The notes: generated from the letters alone by a model not told the origin. Counted from the stretch's first letter, positions 48,303 to 57,590 are shown. The stretch is 64,000 nucleotides of DNA from Diadema setosum (GCA_033980235.1 CM067059.1:9741809-9805808), one strand, 5' to 3'. Program-made: numbers and translations.

Positions 48303-51300
48303 GTATTATATCAAACGTAGAAAGATATTACCAAAACACAGGTTGTAGGCAAACCTCATCTTGTATGATTTTACATTACGTTAAAATCTCTTCAGATTAT
48401 CTACCGTCAATCAAACAAATTTAGATGACCAGCCTATTTTTCTCTCCTTTTTTTTTCTTCTCATCGTATAGACTCCCCTGTTTCATCTGAAGAGCTCATA
48501 CAATGTTCTGTCAACTGGCTTAAACAGGACCGGTGTTTTATTCTTAGTTTTTTTTTTCTATGTAAGAAATAACGATACTCATTTAGGTTGGTGATTACTT
48601 TTTATAATAAGTAAATATATGTCTTGTATCACTGTGTGAAATCTCATTTCACTTGATACATAGTGAATAATCATTATCTTCCCGACATTACGTCGAAGTT
48701 GTAAAGGAATTGTAAGATCGCACAGAAAAATAGCAGCATCAAACCCCGATAATAAACTCACATATCCACTCGGTGATATCTTGTATGCATCCAATGAAAA
48801 CCTATCATAAGTCGCATGATCGAAATTTGTAGGTAGTCACGATTGATAATTTCAGGAAGCAAACTTCTTTATACAGACTTCTTGAGGGGATGGCAGGTAT
48901 CGCGCAAGCGTGGATTATGCATTTTTATTCGTCTCAAAGAAAGTTAGAAAGATGCAAAGATTTGTTTGAATATTGAACATATTCCAGGCTCTTGTCAATT
49001 TTATGGGAATTACTGAAACAGAACCAAGAAATAAACTCAAGTGGACGTTATTCTATTACGAAATTCGACTTTTATAAATCAGTATCACCAATTCTACTTG
49101 TAATATTACATCGTTGATGGCTTGCCTAGTGTTGAAATAAAGCCACGTGCTTCTGTTACAGACACGCGAGCTTTGTATTTGGATACAAGTAGCGGGGACA
49201 AACAAGGTGTAACAAATTTTCAAATGTTGTATATACAATGAATAAACTTCCTTCTGTTTCCAAAATTCATTGACTAGCTATGGTAAGGAATTTTGTGAAC
49301 AACAGGAAGTCAAGAGTGGGTTCGTGTGCCTTTGATATCGCCACAATACGAGATTTACTTGGCGTGTCTTACAGTCGTGTAAATGGAAATACGCAAGCCT
49401 GTACACAATCCTCCGATCGATCGCTTTTCATTGAAAGACTTTGAAGGCTTGTGATCAACGGATTACAGTTTCCATAAAAGATTGCCTCCATGAATCAGTA
49501 AATTCAAGACAATTATGTAGTAGAAATTTGCGACACCCTCGACATAGCCTGGTGCCCAATAATAAAAGACGCTATTCATTTGAGTTGACGAGGGAACGTA
49601 AATTGACGATCGTACAGTACGTGAAGTTCAAACCGCGCGCGCGAACCCAGATAGCGAAGGGAAGCGACATTATTATTCATGAGCGGTCGTTATTCATCCA
49701 ATCAGAAAGCGGATTCCTACACCGCATACACGGCAATTTGATGATTGGGTAAAGAGGGACCGTAAGTCACACCCCCTTAGTAACCCTCGGTTCGGGCTCG
49801 ATTTTGGAAAACCTGTCCGTCTGTGGGGGTGTTCGCTCGCCAAAGCAAACCGTCCTAAACGGGTTAAGAACAGAATTTAATAATGCTGTTTATTTCACTG
49901 CCCCTTGGTAGAAAATACAAAGTGACTAGACAAGCACATACCCACTGGCCGGAGGTCAGGTTCCACTTGAAGAGGGGCTTGCCGATGCTGTGTGCAGAGT
50001 TGGCAATCATCGCCTTAAGCTGCGCTTCCAGCTTGGTGAAGAGCTGGACAGCCGTCACGTTTGGGGGAGGCTTGGACAGCTTCAGGCCTATGCAGATGTT
50101 CTTTAGCTGCTTGCTGCTGGATTTCCAGTTTGCCTGGCCACGGCAGAGACAGAATATAACAAAAGATTAGACTGAAAGAGTCGATGGAGGAAAACATCTG
50201 TAAATTTCACCTATTCTAAGTATAGGTTAAAGCCACTGCCAAGAATTCAATGGAGAGAAGTATTCAAATTGATGAAATTCTTCCGTCGAGTTGTTTGTAT
50301 TGCAACTGATAGACAAATTGCCCTACATTGACGTAAATAACAACTGAATTGATCAGACAACTTATCTAGTGGATAAGATGCCTGTCCGGTGACCAGAGAT
50401 CGTAGGTTCGAATCTTGCTTAAGTGTGTATGCCCATGATTTCTTTTGTCATGGCTACTACTAAACAAGAGACCCGCGGGTCTAGCGCTCACCTGAGTATC
50501 GCAAGATCACCTTTCACGCAGTCACTAATCTAAATTATTCACAGCTCTACTAAAATTTGACCAGGCATTCTCAAGTAGAAGATGAAAATGTACAATAAGG
50601 GCCCATATTTGTTTAAGATTCCTTAATTTGGGGGGATTGGGGCCCCCTGGGGCCCTCTGGGTGGGGCATGGTGTCCATTTTGATAAATTGAGATCCTGAC
50701 CCCTTAGGGATGCTACCTGCAAAGTTTGACGAAAATCCATCATGAAGTTTTCAGGAAGAAGATGCAAATGTACAATTCAGGCCCCCATTTGGACCTTCCC
50801 AACCCCCGCCCCCAAGAGGGGCACCCCTGGATCTGCTATGAACAAACTTGAAACTACAGTCATCAATGTACTCACTCATAGTATTATCTTAGCTCTATAA
50901 CTTCTGATTCTAGAGAAGATTTTTAAAGATTCCTCCATTTTGGGGGGTTTTGGGCCCCCTGGGGGCCCCTGGGTGGGGCATGGTGCCCATTTTAACAAAT
51001 TGAGATCCTAACCCCCTAGGGATGCTACCTGCCAAGTTTGGTGAAAATTGGTCATGGGGTTCTCAAGAAGAAGATGAAAACAATTTAGGCCCCATAAGGA
51101 CCCCTCCCCACCCCCCCTCCCCTGGGTCCCAAGGGGGGCACCCCTGATTCTGCCATGAACAAACTTGAAACTACAGTCATCAATGTACTAACTCATAGTA
51201 TTAACTTAGCTCTATCACTTCTGGTTCTAGAGAAGAAGATTTTTACAGATTCCTTAATTTTGGGGGGTTTGGGCCCCCCTGGGGGCCCCCTGGGTGGGGC

Positions 51301-54300
51301 ATGGTGCCCATTTTAACAAATTGAGTTCCTAACCCCCTAGGGATGCTACCTGCCAAGTTTGATGAAAATCGGTATTGGGTTTTTCAAGAAGAAGATGAAA
51401 ATGTAAAAAGTTTACGCATGACGGACGACGCACGACGCACGACAGACGACGCACGACGGACGACGCACGACGCACGACGGACGCCGGACGAAGGGCGATC
51501 GCAATAGCTCACTTGAGCCTTTGGCTCAGGTGAGCTAAAAACTAATCAATTTGGTGCTTATTTACATTGATGTAGGGCAATTTGTCAATCAGTTGCGACA
51601 AAAGAAGTATTAACAAAGTTGGGCAGATTTGTCATACATAAAAATTACAGAGTTAGAAAAACTTGCATTCATTCTTCACTTTATTATGTATACATCAGTC
51701 TTGCAAGGAATTATAAAGACATAGCCACATTTCTTCTAAATGAATGAGGCTAATTCAATTGGCATAAAAAAACAACCATTTCACTGATCATCCCATTAGA
51801 GTTCTGAGAGGAAAAGCTGTGACAGCCCTCATTTGTTAAAGTTGGGCAGATTTGCCGTACATCACAAATGCAGTCTTTATAGTTTAATTCAATTCATATC
51901 ATTCTGATCTCATCAAAATCTATCTGGCTGATCAGCTTGAAAATTGAATTCAATATGGGGGGGGGGGGGGCCTTACATCTTCTGGAGGTGGCTTGGGTGC
52001 CTTTGTCGGGTTCCTTGCAAAAACCATCTTGGCTGCTTGCAATTCAGCTGTAAGAAAACCTTGAGACACAAACAATGCACATAGTGTCATTAATCCCTAA
52101 TGTGCTTGGTTCATCACTAGAAACACACGCTAGAGTATCTCCTTTGCTGAATGGCATAGATGTCTGGAAACTAACTACGAATGAATAGAAATTCCTTTAT
52201 TCCTAAAATCCCTATTGTGTCATCGTGGCCTTCCTAATGGACTTTGGCACATTGCTACACCCGAGTGGGCTTGCTACCTTTACATCTAGGCCAGGTTTAA
52301 TGAATCACTGAATGAACATGCAAATGTTTGCCGTGTTCAGCTAGGTACCTGGGCGCATAAAGAATTAGCACATAATGTAGGCAAAATAACATGACAAGCA
52401 CTCAGGCATATGGCAAAATCAGAAATGCACCATTTTTTCAAAGTGGTGTATCAGATATACATGATATTCAACGGGTGCTTTCTGCCACATGGACTTCTAA
52501 TAAATTAGAAGTTGCATAATTACAGTAAATAAAATACAAGCACTGTCAGATAGGGCAGGTATAAAATTGCTCTATCAAGCAACAGCTGAATATTAAAGAA
52601 GCTGTGGGGATACAAGATGATTATATCCCAGACGAGTTCGTTACCTAGGAGACAAAGTCTGTTGAACTTATTGCCAAGTCTGTTGATCATCTCTCCTTCA
52701 GTGAGGACCTTGTAAGGGCAGTGTAGCTCCTTGAGGAGACCGCTCAGCTCCAGCTCAAACGTGTCTGCATCTTCAGCACCTGGAGAGAGAGAGGGAATTC
52801 CAGCTTCAAATCAGTAAAGGATTTCCTTAATTACCAAAAGAATAGAGCTAGTGTCTACACTGCATCCTCGGTGTTTGTATTGTGAGTAATTTTTGTATTC
52901 TCTGTGTGAGTAAAATGTACCATAATTTGTATATTATTATGTTAATGGACTCCAATTACAAGTTGTACTTCTCACAGTCCATGGATATAATTCACTTATA
53001 TATATTAACATGCATGTAATACATTGTTATCATCACATCAAATTGTTATTCAGTACTGCTCATAATTGTTACTTTTTACTAATCAATGAATGATTGGTGT
53101 TCATAAATCAAAAATGAATTTGATTTAATCCACATGAAAGAGTACCAGTAAAAAGAAGAAAGAAAAAAAAAGAAAATTTTTCTGAGCTTGCCAGACATAT
53201 ATCCTAAGGAATGAAAAAAAAAAAAAAAAGACAAAACAGGAACCACAGTTACACCATCTAGAAAACAGTGGTTTGTTTGTTTAGTAAAAGAACTCGTCTT
53301 GAGATACATTTACAACATGCAGATGTAAGTTTTGATCACTTGTGCAATCATTTTCATCTTAAGATCCAGTATACATTACATACAATTGTTATGCGTAGAC
53401 ATTGCAGTTTTTCTTTTCTACTGATATGTCAAGGTCAGATTGAATTAACAGTCCAAGAGGTCCCCAGTTATCAACTCTCACAAGCAGTGTTCCATGCAAT
53501 GCAACAAATAATGGAGGTATAGGCAACAGACAAGAGAGTTCATTGCATAATGCAATAAGTATCTCAGCAGCACCACAGAATCTCCATTTACAAATCCACT
53601 GACATATCATGATATTAACTTCTACAGAGTGATATTCAAGTGACTATCTGGACTCATAGGGGAATGATCCCCAAATATAATGTGGATTGAGTGAATAATG
53701 TAGTGCTATTAGTACAACACATCAGTGAAATTTGAAGAAAATCAGACAATCCGTTTAAAAGTAATGATTTTTTTTTTTTTTAATTTTGGTGCTACCGGTA
53801 ACCATTGAAGGATTCATGAGCAAACTACAAAAATTCACTGAGGACAAAAATACAAAGAGAATCCCACAAAATGTCATTTTTACGAAAAGCAGAAATTCCT
53901 TTTAGACTTGTGATTGACATATATGTAAAGGGCAATGTTATTCCCCCTGCTTTTTGAAAGAGGTAAGCCAAGTGTTCTTTCATTATGCTAGAAAAATGAA
54001 AATATGTTAAATTCTATTCACATCATCACTAAATAGACAAATAGCCATGGTCCACTGAGTACCAGATCTCAAAGTAGGCACTTGCTAACACAGAATACTC
54101 AGCCATACCTGTACAATCAAAATGAGCAATGATGTCAAACATCAACAGAGATATATATTAGTATTATTAGCTGTCCTTTAAATTTACATTAAGTGTAACT
54201 GAACCCAACACATATTGGGGAAAAATTTGTGCAACCTCGATACAGTTTGGTCGAGCTGAACATGAAAATATATCCGCATTGCGCTATGCATATATTTACT

Positions 54301-57259
54301 TACTTTGAGTTGGGGATACGGATGCTTCAAGTTCACACAGGCTGCAGAGCTGTGCAGAGAGCCATGCCACCACACCGGTGAAGTCTGGGGAACTTGGTCC
54401 AGCCTCAACAGCTGATAGGAACAGGTTCTCAGTGAGGAGAGGTCCATCGTATCTAAAGAATGCATGTGAGATAGTTAATTAAATGCTTCGATTCTCTTTC
54501 CATGAATACTTAATGGCAAAAATAACAACTAAATTTCTTTTTTTAATGCAGTAGCCTATAAAGCCTACTAGTAAGATCTGTGAGATTTGTAAGATTTTAT
54601 TGACTCCATTGACCCCCTCTCGGGGTATGAGAGTACAAACATATTTACAAAAATCTAAGCAATAATGTACATGTACATGTATATGTGAAAATAACAGATA
54701 TGAATAAACATGTTTACAAATCAAGGCATAAAGGATGTTTAACTACTCTACCACTATATCATATGTACACACATTCACATCTACTTCACTTTCTACATAA
54801 CTCATGTCTTTTTTCTTTGGTTTTGAAGAAAACTGAAACATAATTATTCTGACAAATTTGGCTATTTTTTTTTTTTCAAATGGCAAGCATTAGCTGAATT
54901 GAATAGTTTGGCCATAGATGTAAAGCACTTGGTCTACTAGCCGTCAAGCTCCTAGGTAAATACATTAGTCTCTCTTTGTGCAAAAAAGGGACAAACAAAA
55001 ATATGATGAAATTCATTCCCTATATCTGCACACACTACAGATCTCTAGCCAGGTACAGTGTGTGTCTAATGTTAAAGGTTGTAGGCCTACATACACAATG
55101 TATGATTGAATGTCGAGAATCTAGTGCATAGATTTGCAAATGACAAGGAGTAGTCAACTGGTACGATTGATACTGCCGTTTCAATATTTTCAACACTATA
55201 CTGATTTATTACCAAAAAAAATCAGAATTTTGATTTAAAAAATCAAGCAAAGATTCCAACAAAATCGGAATGGTTGGCAGGTATGTTCTGCACATGTGTG
55301 AGAAAGCTATTTCCATTGTTCAACCTGGGTCCAGTCTGGGATCGCCGAGATGAGGCTGCGTCGTCTAACAAGCTTTCGCGTTGCAGATCTCCGATCTAAA
55401 TTTATACTCAAAAGCTTGTAATGTTTAGAAGTGACAGAACCCATTGCCTTAGCCCTACCTAATCTCACCAGCGACCCCAACACACACTGGTTACAGCATC
55501 CCGGATGGCTAGTATTGCAGTAATTGATCAGTGGGAATCAGTGGGAATGCTGGGGGATGATTGTTCCGATCCTTGTGGGATTCATTTAAGAGTACATTAT
55601 GTATCTATTGTTGTGTGAAAATTATGTGCTTCAGAATGGTCTCATATTCAAGTAATGTGCAGTTTAATGTTTCCAGGATAGCATGCCTGTACAGTGACGC
55701 CAATGACTGGGCATTAACTGCACATTACTTGAATATGAGACAATTCTGAAGCAAATAATTTTCACACAACAATAGATATCGAAATGAGGTAATGATATAA
55801 TGAGGTAATTAAGCCCTAGAATCTCTACCCTGATTAAATGGGTAAATCTAGATTTCTATTGTATAGAATCTACATTTTACTGATTAAAAAAGGACTTTTC
55901 TAAATTCTAACACACACTTTAATAAATTGAAAGGTTAAGATGAACATCGTTGACGTTGGATCGGTAATCATGCAGAAATGCACACCTACCGTTCTCTTCG
56001 GCGTTTGTCAATCAAATTTTGTGCAGCTATTGGAGATGCTAAATTGAACCATATCAGAGAGTTTTCATGGAATTACAAAGCCGAAAAGGTAAGAAAAATG
56101 AGAAATGGTAGTTGAAAAGTACGTCGGTCGCGAACGACGTACCAGTAGTGCACCGATTTCACAGAGAACGATATCAACGATTGTAATCAATTCTAGTAGT
56201 CTCTAATTAGCCGCTTACTAACAATATCGAACCTGACTTGTGCAAATACGTGTAGCCCCTACTTTCTTTTTTGTATTTTTTTCTTAATATTGTTAGCTCA
56301 CCTGAGTCGAAGGCTGTGAGAATTGTGAGAATAGTGTCACAAAAAGTGTATGTTATACAATCATTATATTAATATTGTGGACTTCTCATAAAGTGCTCAG
56401 AATATTGAAATTAGTAATATGGTATAATATGTTTTTAATTGATAACTTCAACTTATAGTAGAAAGTAATTGACTTTATGATAGTACTTATTTTCCATTTC
56501 TTTCTTTTTTTTATTATGTAGGGCCTATACAAAAACTGCAACCCCAGTGTTTGCTTTTGTTTTGTAGTAATAAATCCATTTTATTGTGCAATATTCATGA
56601 CGGATAATTCCCATTTTTTCTTATCTTTTACTGTTTTGTACACATATCTGTCCATCATTTAGTCAGCTTAAAATGTTGACAGGTATACAGTCACACACAG
56701 GAGAAAATTAACTAAAACGATATAAAAACAGACGCATCAAGATCACTTTCTTTCTTCCACATTTTACTGTCGAGCCGACGTAATTATCATCATTATATCG
56801 CTCTTCTAACTATTACATAATCGATCATCCATTATGCTACGCTGACACAGATCGGCGTACTTTTGAGTCAAAATTAGCTACTTTTCTTCTGTAATTGACA
56901 ATGAAATTTCATGAAACCGTCAGATATGGTCCATCTTGACATTTTTGATAGCCACAATTACCACAAGAAGTTTTCATTGACAAATTAAGGAAGAAAATGG
57001 TAGGTGTGCATGGTGTGCATTTGTACATGACAGAGTTTGGCTTGGACATCGAACATTGTAACAACATGTTTGAGGGCAATCCTGGAATTTAGGGGGCCAA
57101 TTAGGCATCTACCTACCTTTAGCACAGCCCCCCCCCCCCCCCCCCCCCAGCATATTGCCCAAGTGTTAATTTCAAGGCGTAATTTCAATTGTGAAGGACT
57201 CACCCTAAATCATCCAAGCTGTCCAAGATGTCACATTCCTGGGCGCTCAGAGATCCCAT
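34150..57259 (-). CDS. FAM98A: FAM98 family protein, FAM98A-like (11 coding exons)
   Basis: FAM98 proteins act in RNA metabolism. FAM98B, and in some settings FAM98A, sits with RTCB, DDX1 and RTRAF in the tRNA-splicing ligase complex, and FAM98A is an arginine-methylated RNA-associated protein (established for vertebrates). The eleven exons join in phase to 1458 nt, 485 residues, close to human FAM98A (about 518). Residues 1-137 match the N-terminal domain (ECDILDSLDDLG, SSPDFTGVVAWLSAQLCSLC, FELELSGLL). Residues 138-240 hold the conserved core (SKPPPNVT, then LLKRLDVTVQSFGWSDR). VPDRGGRP follows at about 302. Residues 332-485 form a Gly/Arg-rich tail with NWNQGG repeats and a terminal RGGGRGRGGGRY, suited to RNA binding and methylation. 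The start ATG has A at -3 and G at +4. Intron 6 uses a GC donor. Intron 5 (11.3 kb) is filled by a repeat unit. Vertebrates have FAM98A, B and C; the long RG tail favours A-like naming, but an ancestral single gene is likely. Confidence 0.93.
34584..35167 (-). other. FAM98 intron 10
   Basis: Contains a GAAGAAGAAG-rich tract (about 34838-34940) on the plus strand, which is pyrimidine-rich on the gene strand. Nothing else was recognised. Confidence 0.7.
35168..35197 (-). CDS. FAM98A: FAM98 exon 10 (30-bp microexon)
   Basis: A 30-nt exon between TTGCAG and GTAAGT codes for GGRGGGRVQGG across its junctions. Both phases fit exons 9 and 11, and the composition matches the RG-rich tail. Skipping it would keep the frame. 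Confidence 0.85.
35770..35935. mobile_element. MITE with ACTGGTC motifs (FAM98 intron 9)
   Basis: GCTGCACACT (35779-35788) and AGTGTGCAGC (35919-35928) form the inverted ends. At least four ACTGGTC words and two inverted GACCAGT words fill the interior, allowing local hairpins. No coding content. Confidence 0.65.
36102..36192 (-). CDS. FAM98A: FAM98 exon 9
   Basis: 91 nt between GATTTCCAG and GTATGG. It codes for VPDRGGRPQEATPPPPEMPA followed by FKQRQEGGHR, the conserved hinge before the RG tail; the human protein has VPDRGGRP and EMPPWQKRQ at this point. Confidence 0.95.
36193..36893 (-). other. FAM98 intron 8
   Basis: A+T-rich sequence with a poly-A-rich patch at 36658-36688. No gene or repeat family was recognised. 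Confidence 0.6.
36894..36976 (-). CDS. FAM98A: FAM98 exon 8
   Basis: 83 nt between CCACCAG and GTGAGA. The translation DLAKLKKTSSGSVRKNTQ followed by SSVNKVIMGR matches the FAM98 segment ending in NKVLMGR. Phases agree with both neighbours. Confidence 0.94.
37262..37576. mobile_element. TTAA-flanked short element, family D, copy 2 (FAM98 intron 7)
   Basis: The reverse complement of 21439-21817, with TTAA at both ends. The right end reads CCCAATGGTAAGCAGTACCT before TTAA, and the left end shares the CATTTGCAGA block. Confidence 0.75.
37880..37979 (-). CDS. FAM98A: FAM98 exon 7
   Basis: 100 nt between GTTGAACAG and GTCAGT. It encodes SKQDSFSTEYRRRRKEL followed by TVTIASMMTAREG. The exon begins in phase 0, which fixes the exon 6 donor as GC. 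Confidence 0.93.
37980..38513 (-). other. FAM98 intron 6, a GC-AG intron
   Basis: The intron starts GCAAGT after AAG (plus-strand 38508-38513 reads ACTTGC) and ends in AG at 37980-37981. A GT alternative five bases upstream (GACAG|GTCAAG) would put exon 7 out of frame. AG|GCAAGT is the standard consensus for GC donors. Confidence 0.85.
38514..38630 (-). CDS. FAM98A: FAM98 exon 6 (most conserved core)
   Basis: 117 nt, 39 codons in phase 0 on both sides, acceptor CTTCACACAG. It contains LLKRLDVTVQSFGWSDR, which is almost identical to the human FAM98A core, preceded by INEQMRREYSIRRQM. Confidence 0.97.
38998..39150. repeat. G+C-rich inverted repeat inside the 11.1-kb unit
   Basis: GCAACGGTC pairs with GACCGTTGC, and GCCGCACGCTTT pairs with an AAAGCGTGCGTGCGGC block. 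The stem arms are imperfect with a loop of about 40 bp. Probably a small nested MITE. Confidence 0.55.
40519..41084. mobile_element. TTAA-flanked long-TIR MITE, family B, copy 2
   Basis: 566 bp with TTAA at both ends. The arms read AAGGGAAGATAAACCCCAAG at left and a CTTTGGGTTTACCTTCCCTT counterpart at right; GAGCAATGTGGATTGAGTGA and CACTCAATCCACATTGCTC continue the pairing. It is present only in tandem copy 1 and absent from the matching places in copies 2 and 3, so it inserted after the triplication or into one copy only. Confidence 0.85.
42041..42092. repeat. (TA)n microsatellite in tandem copy 1
   Basis: About 35 bp of pure TA followed by imperfect ATAATATATATA. A (CT)n run follows at 42230-42258. 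Confidence 0.9.
45507..45600. repeat. (AT)n microsatellite in tandem copy 2
   Basis: About 90 bp of AT dinucleotide with two small AATAT interruptions. Confidence 0.95.
48252..48304. repeat. (AT)n microsatellite in tandem copy 3
   Basis: About 50 bp of TA dinucleotide at the position equivalent to the run at 42041 in copy 1. Confidence 0.95.
49942..50133 (-). CDS. FAM98A: FAM98 exon 5
   Basis: 192 nt, 64 codons in phase 0, between CGTGGCCAG and GTATGT. It carries LKNICIGLKLSKPPPNVTAV and then SIGKPLFKWNLTSGQW, matching FAM98 LKGICIALGMSKPPANIT and VGKPLL. It is noticeably more G+C-rich than its surroundings. Confidence 0.96.
50355..50430 (+). repeat. tRNA-derived SINE head
   Basis: TAGTGGATAAGATGCCTGTC resembles a pol III A box region and GGTTCGAATCTTGC a B box, with about 30 bp between. 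The acceptor stem does not pair and there is no proper anticodon arm, so this is a SINE remnant rather than a tRNA gene. Confidence 0.6.
50461..51538. repeat. CTCACCTGAG repeat with internal tandem units
   Basis: The ends TAGCGCTCACCTGAG and CTCAGGTGAGCTA are inverted copies. Inside are about 2.5 copies of a roughly 300-bp unit (GGGGCATGGTG, GGGATGCTACCTGC, ACAAACTTGAAACTACAGTC). Near the right end is a (CGACGCACGA)n-like run at about 51420-51490. A short hairpin, AGCTCACTTGAGCCTTTGGC plus TCAGGTGAGCT, closes the element. Its layout parallels 16124-17594: inverted ends, internal tandem units and a CGGAC/GGAC-type run near the right end. Confidence 0.7.
51977..52047 (-). CDS. FAM98A: FAM98 exon 4
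   Basis: 71 nt between TTCTTACAG and GTAAGG. It encodes AELQAAKMVFARNPTKAPKP and PPED, matching the FAM98 stretch around ELEAARM. At the exon 3/4 junction the protein is about four residues shorter than I recall for human FAM98A. The donor is followed at once by a run of about 14 C on the gene strand. Confidence 0.92.
52205..52366. repeat. Dispersed repeat, second copy (see 31015-31185)
   Basis: Shares AATCCCTATTGTGTCA, GTGGCCTT, a GCTACACCCGAGTGGGCTTG block and a CATAAAGA tail with 31015-31185. Class unknown; non-coding. Confidence 0.5.
52645..52779 (-). CDS. FAM98A: FAM98 exon 3
   Basis: 135 nt between CTCTCTCCAG and GTAACG. It encodes AEDADTFELELSGLLKELHC followed by PYKVLTEGEMINRLGNK, matching the FAM98 FQLEVSGLLGEMNCPY region. 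Confidence 0.95.
53658..54012. mobile_element. Family B element, partial copy
   Basis: Matches the left arm and centre of 40519-41084 (ATGTGGATTGAGTGAA, AACACATCAGTGAAA, TTTGAAGAAAATCAGACAAT, CCCCCTGCTTTTTGAAAGAG). The right arm is missing. Confidence 0.7.
54304..54452 (-). CDS. FAM98A: FAM98 exon 2
   Basis: 149 nt between CATTCTTTAG and GTAAGT. It encodes YDGPLLTENLFLSAVEAGPS and SPDFTGVVAWLSAQLCSLCE, matching FAM98 GYKGPLLEDGALSQAV and SSPEFTKLCAWLVSEL. Confidence 0.96.
54453..55601 (-). other. FAM98 intron 1, left part
   Basis: Non-coding A+T-rich sequence. Around 54600-54680 a TTTATTGACTCC...CCCTCTCGGGGTATGAG stretch may be a retroposon end, but there is no second copy here to test that. 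Confidence 0.4.
55602..55778. repeat. Long hairpin with arms of about 68 bp (FAM98 intron 1)
   Basis: The left arm (55602-55669) starts TATCTATTGTTGTGTGAAAA and the right arm (55712-55778) ends TTTTCACACAACAATAGATA. The arms pair almost perfectly through CTCATATTCAAGTAATGTGC, around a loop of about 42 bp. No terminal motif of a named family was recognised. Confidence 0.85.
55779..57203 (-). other. FAM98 intron 1, right part, with C-run
   Basis: Mostly A+T-rich with no recognised repeat. A run of about 21 C on the plus strand (57128-57148, G on the gene strand) lies about 55-75 bases downstream of the exon 1 donor. Confidence 0.5.
57204..57259 (-). CDS. FAM98A: FAM98 exon 1 (start codon)
   Basis: The ATG at 57257-57259 (AAGCATGG context) opens MGSLSAQECDILDSLDDLG up to the donor GATTTAGG|GTGAGT. 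This matches the FAM98 start around TDILESLEDLG. There are 18 codons plus two bases, joining exon 2 in phase. Confidence 0.95.
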
Positions 57260-57590
57260 GCTTGATTCGATTTTAGGCCTACACGACAAATTTGCTGGGG
57301 TGGCAGGAGATGGTTGATTCAGCAAGATTTCTGGCGTTGAAAAGTAGGATCTGTAGGCCTGCTGTTCTGTACCCTATCCCGGCCTGCTGGACTGGACCTG
57401 GTAAAAACAGCACCGGTGGTATCCCTCGACTGACTGAGCTAGCTGAGTTGAGTGCATGAGCGAGCATGCACTGTACTGGATGGATGTGATCGATGTGATG
57501 TGATGTGGTACCTGCGTGTGCAGTCAACGTAGATGGCAGTATTCCAGACTGGAAGTCAGTGCCGTATACGGCACTGCTGGAAGTGTGAAA
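57260..57590. promoter_or_regulatory. Probable bidirectional promoter of FAM98 and PSMD8
   Basis: The 331 bp between two divergent start codons must contain the 5' untranslated regions of both genes and probably their shared promoter. It is more G+C-rich than the flanks. No TATA box was found. AAAATGGCATC at the PSMD8 start and GTAGATGGCAG just upstream fit YY1-type initiator words, common at animal housekeeping genes (inference). A TGATGTGATCGATGTGATGTGATG run lies at about 57484-57506. Confidence 0.6.

Larger units (their letters stand above)
39440..49060. repeat. Three tandem copies of a roughly 3-kb non-coding unit
   Basis: The same ordered landmarks recur three times. GATTATGTTATAAAATCG-type is at 39458, 43172 and 46079. 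GGGGATTATGAGCATAATAG is near 39737, 43461 and 46378. GACGGAGATGTGAT is near 40415, 44138 and 47117. CCTTCAAGCCTGTGTGG-type is near 41487, 44680 and 47656. AACCAAGAAACAAACTC is near 43078, 45980 and 49023. Spacing is about 2.9-3.0 kb between copies 2 and 3. Copy 1 is longer because of a 566-bp nested element and a local duplication near 42100-42500. Open frames are not conserved between copies, so the unit looks non-coding. Confidence 0.85.
38726..49867. mobile_element. 11.1-kb TTAA-flanked unit with family C ends, in FAM98 intron 5
   Basis: The left end is TTAACCCGTTTAGGACG (38726-38742) and the right end is CGTCCTAAACGGGTTAA (49851-49867), perfect inverted repeats with TTAA at both edges. 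Inside the left end is CCCGAGTATACTCGGG, twice (38746, 38789). The right 26 bp differ from the right end of the 93-bp element at 13273-13365 by about two bases. So both ends, in correct orientation, belong to the same family. The interior holds three tandem copies of a roughly 3-kb unit and no recognisable transposase. It could be one large non-autonomous element, or a small element that later gained 11 kb by insertion and duplication. Confidence 0.6.
50301..51596. mobile_element. Inverted-repeat element split by nested insertions (FAM98 intron 4)
   Basis: About 56 bp at the left (GCAACTGATAGACAAATTGC then CCTACATTGACGTAAATAA) recurs inverted at 51541-51596 (TTTACATTGATGTAGGGCAA then TTTGTCAATCAGTTGC). 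Between the arms lie a tRNA-like SINE head and the CTCACCTGAG repeat, so this is an older fold-back element carrying later insertions. Confidence 0.65.

Noticed and set aside
49441..49752. 103-codon plus-strand ORF near the right end of the 11.1-kb unit
   Set aside because: No recognisable domain, no counterpart elsewhere, and arginine-rich composition from local CG content. Treated as chance.
50355..50430. Possible tRNA gene
   Set aside because: A-box and B-box-like words are present, but the acceptor and anticodon stems do not form. It fits a tRNA-derived SINE head better.
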